Shown piece after piece: positions 34,776 through 40,087 of a stretch of 40,087 bases of DNA. The DNA lies in assembly GCA_027484965.1 (NCBI GenBank), contig JAIXRY010000004.1:1-40087 (forward strand). Reading direction: 5' to 3'. The translations under genes were made by a program, and so were the position numbers. Within the stretch, counting starts at the first letter, position 1. The number at the start of each line of letters is the position of its first letter. The stretch is from a bacterium. GTDB taxonomy: Bacteria; Patescibacteriota; Minisyncoccia; Phycocordibacterales; UBA9973. Below the pieces are notes generated by a model. It was not told the DNA's origin. It worked only from the letters and a program-made list of their open reading frames with translations, and searched no databases.

Positions 34776-34848
34776 ATCAAAAACAAAAAAACCGCTTCTT
34801 GCGGTCTTTTTGTTTTTGATGTATAGTTTGGGCAAATAAAACCAAAAA

Positions 34849-35982
34849 ATGTTTGACAATAAAAACAAAGGACGAGGAGCATTTCCAGTTCAAACCCTTC
34901 ATGAATTGAAGGACGGTGGATTTTTACAAATTCACGAAAATCAGATAAAACCAGCATCTTTTGATACTGTAATTTCTGATGAAATATATCATCTTCCAAG
35001 AGGAGCGTTTCAGGTAAAAAAAGGCCAATCAATTTTTGAATTTGCAAAAGATAATTCACTAATTAAAGACCATTCGATTCAAAATCCACTGGAAGTTGGA
35101 GAAGCATATCTAATCAAAATAGAAGACAAAGTAAATCTTATGTCTGGTGTTTACGGATATGCAAATCCAAAATCTTCAAGTGGGCGTTTAGATTTACATT
35201 GTAGGCTTTTAGCTGACTGTGTAGGTGCATACGATACGTTACCAGGTGGATGGAAAGGTGATTTGTGGGTATTGGTAATTCCAAAAAGTTTTCCGATTAT
35301 TCTGAACTCAGGTGACTCTCTTAATCAAATTCGTTTGTTTAACAAAGACGCTAGACTTTCGAGAAGCGAACTTGAATTTGCTCTTGGTCATGATAACTTG
35401 TTGTACAAAAAGCCAATTTATAGTGGCGCACTTAAACAAAAGATTTTTTCTCAAGATTTGATTCCTCAGGATTATGATCTTGATTCTCTTCTTTTGTCTA
35501 TTGATTTGGAAGGTCCTCTTCCAGGTTATGTTGCAAAAAATTTCAAAAATCAGGAACCGATTGATATTTCACGTATTGGAAATTATCCGTGGGAAAATTA
35601 TTTTTCTAAACTTGAGCCAAATGAAAAAGGTATAGAACTCGATTCAGGTAAGTTTTATATACTTAGCACTTGGGAAAATGTCTTAGTTCCAAACACAATG
35701 GCTTGCGAAATGCGTCCAACTGACGACCGTCTTGGTGACTACAAAGCTCACTATGCTGGATTTATTGATCCAGGATGGGGAATGAGTGAAGGTGGATTAA
35801 GAGGTCTTCCTCTCACGCTTGAAGTTCGTCCTTTCGGAAAGATGACGCTATTTAATCAACAGCCAATTGCTCGTATAAAATACGAATGGCTTGTTGAGCC
35901 GGCAAATGTTAATTATCAGGATTTCGACTCGAACTATAAAGTTCAAACAGGTCCAAAACTTGCAAAACAGTTCAAGGTTTAA
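34849..35982 (+). CDS. Bimodular dCTP deaminase family protein
   Basis: IKPASFDTVISDEIY, YGYANPKSSSGRLDLHCRLLADCVGAYDTLPGGWKGDLWVLV; second module HYAGFIDPGWGMSEGG..LTLEVRPFGKMTLFNQQPIARIKYEW. Confidence 0.85.
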   Translation: MFDNKNKGRGAFPVQTLHELKDGGFLQIHENQIKPASFDTVISDEIYHLPRGAFQVKKGQSIFEFAKDNSLIKDHSIQNPLEVGEAYLIKIEDKVNLMSGVYGYANPKSSSGRLDLHCRLLADCVGAYDTLPGGWKGDLWVLVIPKSFPIILNSGDSLNQIRLFNKDARLSRSELEFALGHDNLLYKKPIYSGALKQKIFSQDLIPQDYDLDSLLLSIDLEGPLPGYVAKNFKNQEPIDISRIGNYPWENYFSKLEPNEKGIELDSGKFYILSTWENVLVPNTMACEMRPTDDRLGDYKAHYAGFIDPGWGMSEGGLRGLPLTLEVRPFGKMTLFNQQPIARIKYEWLVEPANVNYQDFDSNYKVQTGPKLAKQFKV

Positions 35983-36046
35983 ACTCTCTTCGGGGAGTTT
36001 TTATTTTTGGTAATATAAAAAGCCAAACTCATTGGTTGGCTTTTTC

Positions 36047-37462
36047 TTATTTTGTAATTTCTGAAATCCTTTTATCTCCTATAAATAAATCCTGATCAGC
36101 GCGTTTGATATCAAAATCATCTTCACTTTCATCTGCATAAATTGGAATATCTAATTTTACATTACTTAGAGAATCTTTTAAACTAGAGTACATTTGAAGT
36201 GCAATTTTGCGAGCTGTTGGATGAACTGTTGTTGCTGTGCGAAGTTCGATGATATAAATCAAATCTGCAAGCGGTACAGTAAATACATCTAAAACTTTAA
36301 AACCCATTGCAAGATAGTATTGAGAAATTTCATCATTACAATCAAGTCCTTCGATCGCAATAATTTGCTCATCAATCAATCTTAAGGCCCCATTCCTCAC
36401 ATCTTCAGGTAATTGTTCCAAATACCATTCTTCAAATCCATAAAAATAGGTAAGTAATGGAACTCTCTGGAGTGCACTACGCTGGCGTTGTAAATCACGA
36501 TGTGAACGGAAATCAATCAAAAATTCAATTCGATAACTTCCGCATTCGTTTACAATTTTAGGAACATCGGTTTTTACTGGTCGACTCTCTAACAAATCTC
36601 CATAATGTGTTTCAAGCATAATATTGTGCTGGAAATTTGTTGAAAAATCAAAACCTTTTCTCAGAGCATTGTATGAATTTTTATATTCCAAATTTGCTCT
36701 TTCGTAGGAAAACTTCTCCATGAAATCTTTGCGATAATTTTCGCTTTCCTCATACACTTTCTTTTTGATAAAAGTGCTGGAGTAACGTTCGCAGAGTCCA
36801 TCGAATGTTTCTTTTGCAAGGGAACTGATTTCTGAAAGTGGGTGATGAATCATGTAAGATAATTTTTCATCCCAATTACGAAGTTCCATGTGGCAACTCG
36901 CATTTGTCCTTGCTCCTGCTGGTAGAAATGACCCAAGCACATCATAAGCACGTTTTTCAATCATTGTACTGTACTTGCTTTCGTCCTCATCGTCTTTTTT
37001 AGGACGGACAATTTTCAAATGCGCCATTGTAGGTTCAAGTGATTTTTTGTAAAAATCAAACCACCTTTCCATAATAGCTTTTGATTGCTCGGTTCCTAAT
37101 GGGTCAAGATATCCAAGACCAGTTACATCAATGTAGCGAGTACTTGTTTCTTGTCCGTTGTAAGCCCAGAAATTTTGGACTTCTTTTGCAGCGAGCATAC
37201 TAATATCGTCAAACGCTGCTGTTGTTGAAGCGCAATCAGCAATACTCTTGTGTCCGTATTTGCTGTAGAATTTTTCCATGAATTTTTCAGCACCTTCTTT
37301 TATTACAAGAAGTAGATTTTTCCAAAATCCACCAGGACTGCGGGAATTTAGGGCTTGGACCATTGCACTTTCTTCGGGCTCCATTTCGTCCCAAATAGTG
37401 ATGTTTGCACCAGTAGAAGTTTTTCTTCTAGTGAAAAGTTTAGATAATTTTTTAAGGTTCAT
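36047..37462 (-). CDS. Tandem-domain ThyX-like (FAD-dependent thymidylate synthase family) protein
   Basis: SKYGHKSIADCASTTAAFDDISMLAAKEVQNFWAYNGQETSTRYIDV and a second half YRIEFLIDFRSHRDLQRQRSALQRVPLLT. Confidence 0.78.
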   Translation of the reverse strand: MNLKKLSKLFTRRKTSTGANITIWDEMEPEESAMVQALNSRSPGGFWKNLLLVIKEGAEKFMEKFYSKYGHKSIADCASTTAAFDDISMLAAKEVQNFWAYNGQETSTRYIDVTGLGYLDPLGTEQSKAIMERWFDFYKKSLEPTMAHLKIVRPKKDDEDESKYSTMIEKRAYDVLGSFLPAGARTNASCHMELRNWDEKLSYMIHHPLSEISSLAKETFDGLCERYSSTFIKKKVYEESENYRKDFMEKFSYERANLEYKNSYNALRKGFDFSTNFQHNIMLETHYGDLLESRPVKTDVPKIVNECGSYRIEFLIDFRSHRDLQRQRSALQRVPLLTYFYGFEEWYLEQLPEDVRNGALRLIDEQIIAIEGLDCNDEISQYYLAMGFKVLDVFTVPLADLIYIIELRTATTVHPTARKIALQMYSSLKDSLSNVKLDIPIYADESEDDFDIKRADQDLFIGDKRISEITK

Positions 37463-37488
37463 ATTTATTTTTTAATTTGGTTTGCATA

Positions 37489-37520
37489 TACTTTACACTT
37501 TTGTACAAAATTGTCAAAAA
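37489..37520 (-). promoter_or_regulatory. Shared promoter block, copy 1
   Basis: Minus strand tttttgacaattttgtacaaaagtgtaaagta. Confidence 0.75.
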
Positions 37521-37545
37521 TAAAAGCCCGCCTGCAGGGGAGGGC

Positions 37546-38082
37546 TTAAGCTCTTTTCTCTTCAAGAAGAATAAGGGCGAAGATTGAATAATTAATCATG
37601 TCGGTGTATTTCGACTCGTCTCCTTCTGAGGCAAGTAATTCTTCCTTGTTTTCGATTGCGCGAAGTCTTAAAAGATTTTGTAAAATTAGGTCGGTCATGG
37701 TTGATATTTTCATATCACGCCAAGCTTCACCATAATCACTGTTTTTCTTTTGCATTAATTCAAAAACTTCTTTTTGAATTTCTTTGTAGCAAGCAGAAAC
37801 TTGATCAGAGGTTAGTTCTTCTTTGAAATCGTGACGAATGTTTATCATGGCCATAATGGAATAATTAATGATTCCATAGTATTCTCCTTCAATTGAATCT
37901 GAGATTTCTTGCGAACCCTTTTCTTCAATTGTCCGTATTCTTTTGGCTTTGATAAAAATTTGGTCTGTCATAGAACTTTTTCTCAAAATTCTCCAAGACA
38001 AACCATAATCTTTTTGCTTTTTTAAAAAAAGCTCTAACACTTTGTCTGTGATAGAAGTGTACTGTTGTATTGTGTTGCTCAT
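37546..38082 (-). CDS. DUF1599-like protein with two tandem repeats
   Basis: KKQKDYGLSWRILRKSSMTDQIFIKAKRIRTIEEKG and QKKNSDYGEAWRDMKISTMTDLILQNLLRLRAIENKE. Confidence 0.78.
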   Translation of the reverse strand: MSNTIQQYTSITDKVLELFLKKQKDYGLSWRILRKSSMTDQIFIKAKRIRTIEEKGSQEISDSIEGEYYGIINYSIMAMINIRHDFKEELTSDQVSACYKEIQKEVFELMQKKNSDYGEAWRDMKISTMTDLILQNLLRLRAIENKEELLASEGDESKYTDMINYSIFALILLEEKRA

Positions 38083-38101
38083 TTTGTTTTTAATTTTCCT
38101 T

Positions 38102-38133
38102 TACTTTACACTTTTATAAAAATTTGTCAAAAA
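38102..38133 (-). promoter_or_regulatory. Shared promoter block, copy 2
   Basis: Minus strand tttttgacaaatttttataaaagtgtaaagta. Confidence 0.75.
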
Positions 38134-38173
38134 TCTTTATAAACATGAGTAAATTTGCTATGCTTGGTATGTA

Positions 38174-39859
38174 ATGAAAAAAGAAATAGAAAATCTTATA
38201 AAACAAGCACTTTTGTCTCTTGGAATAGAAACTGAGAATGTTTTGGTGGAATATCCGGGAGATATGGCTCATGGTGACTTTGCGACTAATGTGGCGATGT
38301 TGTACGCAAAGGGAAGAGCGCAAAATCCGAAGGATTTTGCGCTCGAGCTCGTATCTATAATGAATGATAAAAAATCAAATCTTATAGAAGATATTTCTGT
38401 GGCGGGTCCTGGTTTTATAAACTTCAAAATCTCAAAAGAATACTTCTTTAAAGAATTAGAAAAAATAAATACCGAAAAAGAAAACTATGGAAAGAGTGAT
38501 ATATATAATGGAAAGAAAATTCTTGTAGAACACTCAAGTCCAAACCTCTTCAAACCTTTTCATATTGGTCATGTGATGAACAATACAATAGGGGAATCAA
38601 TCACTCGTATTGCAAGTGCAAGTGGTGCTGATGTTTCTGTTATTTCGTATCCGTCAGATATTTCTCTCGGTATTGGTAAAGCTGTATATGTAATGCTTTT
38701 GGATGGTTTAGAAAAAATACAAAGTTTAGATACTGATACAGAGAAGCTTGCATACCTTGGAGAATGTTATGTCAGAGGTACGAAGATGTTTGAAGAAAGT
38801 GACGAAGTAAAATCTCGCGTAAAAGAAATCACAAAAAATCTTTATGAGAAAATCTCATCTCCAGAATTAGATGCTTACGAAATAGGTAAAGAAATAAATC
38901 TAAAATATTTTATAAATATTGTTGCGCGTCTTGGGTCACACTTTGATAACTTTATTTTTGAAAGTGAAGCAGGGAAGGTGGGTCAAAAGATTGTAGAAGA
39001 AAATATTCCAGAAATTTTTACAAAAAGTGACGGAGCTGTTGTATATGAAGGAGAAAAAGAAGGTCTTCATACTCGTGTATTTATAAATAGTGAAGGCTAC
39101 CCAACATACGAATCAAAAGACATAGGTCTTATGTCTCTCAAATTTGAAAAATATAATCCTAATATTTCAATATTCATAACAGACCACGAACAAACAAATT
39201 ATTTTGAAGTTGTAAAAAATGCAGCCGGCAAGATAAATAAAGAATGGGAAGAAAAGACAGTCCACAGAACTCACGGAAGAATGACTTTCAAAGGTCAAAA
39301 GATGTCTTCACGTCTTGGTGGTGTTCCTCTTGCTGCAACTCTTATTGATGCTGTGGTAGAAGAAGTAAAAGAAAAGAATCCTGATATAGATAATAAGAGT
39401 GCAGACATGATTGCTATTGGATCTCTCAAATATACAATCCTTCGTGCTAAAGCGGGTAGTAATATAAACTTCGATCCAGAAACATCTCTATCCTTTGAAG
39501 GTGATTCAGGGCCATACTTGCAGTACACTCTTGTGCGTGCAAAATCTGTTTTAAATAAAGCTAAAGAGCAAGGGTTTGAACCAAAATATAATCCAGAAAA
39601 AGAAATTGGAATTTTGGAAAAATATCTTACACGTTTTCCAAGTATAGTAGAGAAGAGTATTAATGAATGGGCACCTCATCATATCTCTGGTTATGATATA
39701 GAAGCCGCTCACTTATTTAATAGCTGGTATGGAAATACAAAAATTATTTCTGAAGATAAGGAAGAAACAGAACACAATCTTTTTGTAACATCTTGTTTTG
39801 TTGCTGTGCTAGAGAAGGGGATAGAATTACTTGGAATTACAGTGCCTGAGAAAATGTAA
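38174..39859 (+). CDS. argS: Arginyl-tRNA synthetase
   Basis: EHSSPNLFKPFHIGHVMNNTIGESITRI (HIGH), GRMTFKGQKMSSRLGG, C-terminal DALR-type end. Confidence 0.96.
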   Translation: MKKEIENLIKQALLSLGIETENVLVEYPGDMAHGDFATNVAMLYAKGRAQNPKDFALELVSIMNDKKSNLIEDISVAGPGFINFKISKEYFFKELEKINTEKENYGKSDIYNGKKILVEHSSPNLFKPFHIGHVMNNTIGESITRIASASGADVSVISYPSDISLGIGKAVYVMLLDGLEKIQSLDTDTEKLAYLGECYVRGTKMFEESDEVKSRVKEITKNLYEKISSPELDAYEIGKEINLKYFINIVARLGSHFDNFIFESEAGKVGQKIVEENIPEIFTKSDGAVVYEGEKEGLHTRVFINSEGYPTYESKDIGLMSLKFEKYNPNISIFITDHEQTNYFEVVKNAAGKINKEWEEKTVHRTHGRMTFKGQKMSSRLGGVPLAATLIDAVVEEVKEKNPDIDNKSADMIAIGSLKYTILRAKAGSNINFDPETSLSFEGDSGPYLQYTLVRAKSVLNKAKEQGFEPKYNPEKEIGILEKYLTRFPSIVEKSINEWAPHHISGYDIEAAHLFNSWYGNTKIISEDKEETEHNLFVTSCFVAVLEKGIELLGITVPEKM

Positions 39860-39888
39860 TTAAGAATAAATATATATAGTGTGAGTAT

Positions 39889-39919
39889 AAAAAGTGCGAC
39901 CCGAAGGGTCGCACTTTTT
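39889..39919. terminator. Palindromic terminator after argS
   Basis: AAAAAGTGCGACCC-gaa-GGGTCGCACTTTTT. Confidence 0.8.
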
Positions 39920-39980
39920 TACATACTTTTCCCCAATAACAAACACTTTTTCTCCTCCATTGTTTTGATATACTATATAC

Positions 39981-40087
39981 ATGCAAAAGACTCTCAAAGT
40001 GTTTTTCACTCACTTCTACACAGTACTCTCTATAGTACTCTTTGTATTATCTTACGGAGCTCTCAAAGTATCAGCTGTATACTATCC
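39981..40087 (+). CDS. Truncated N-terminus of a membrane protein running off the window
   Basis: TATACT 6 nt upstream; ATG reads MQKTLKVFFTHFYTVLSIVLFVLSYGALKVSAVYY. Confidence 0.6.
   Translation, partial: MQKTLKVFFTHFYTVLSIVLFVLSYGALKVSAVYY

Noticed and set aside
1-40087. CRISPR array, transposase, integrase or prophage
   Set aside because: No regularly spaced repeats and no Cas, transposase, integrase or phage structural motifs seen in any frame; the tRNA-linked repeats are the only mobile-like footprints.

Overview
The window reads as an AT-rich chromosomal segment of a Patescibacteria/CPR (Parcubacteria-like) bacterium. This rests on gene content, the near absence of Shine-Dalgarno sites, many TATACT-to-ATG leaderless starts, and a 'WWFAGVRK' protein family that I recall from CPR genomes; no database was searched. 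Housekeeping content includes S20, L19, L11, SecE, NusG, RuvA, RuvX, Fpg, ArgS, a SpoU-family methyltransferase, RluA and seven tRNAs. Accessory content includes a carotenoid locus (peroxiredoxin-crtE-crtB-crtI operon convergent with a UbiA-family prenyltransferase), a PilM-PilN fusion with PilO, a GH3-family protein, a VKOR fusion, an aquaporin, a MacA/MacB-like exporter, a protein with a C-terminal Type IX secretion (T9SS) sorting domain, and a dCTP deaminase/ThyX-like/DUF1599-like group. The least explained signals are non-coding. Five of the seven tRNA genes sit next to partial copies of their own sequence, as palindromes, inverted repeats, direct repeats or tandem remnants. Two of those remnants fold on paper into the same three-way-junction layout. 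The ThyX-like and DUF1599-like genes share a near-identical 32-nt promoter block, and two exported-protein genes about 25 kb apart share a near-twin promoter. All calls come from reading the sequence and the supplied ORF track.
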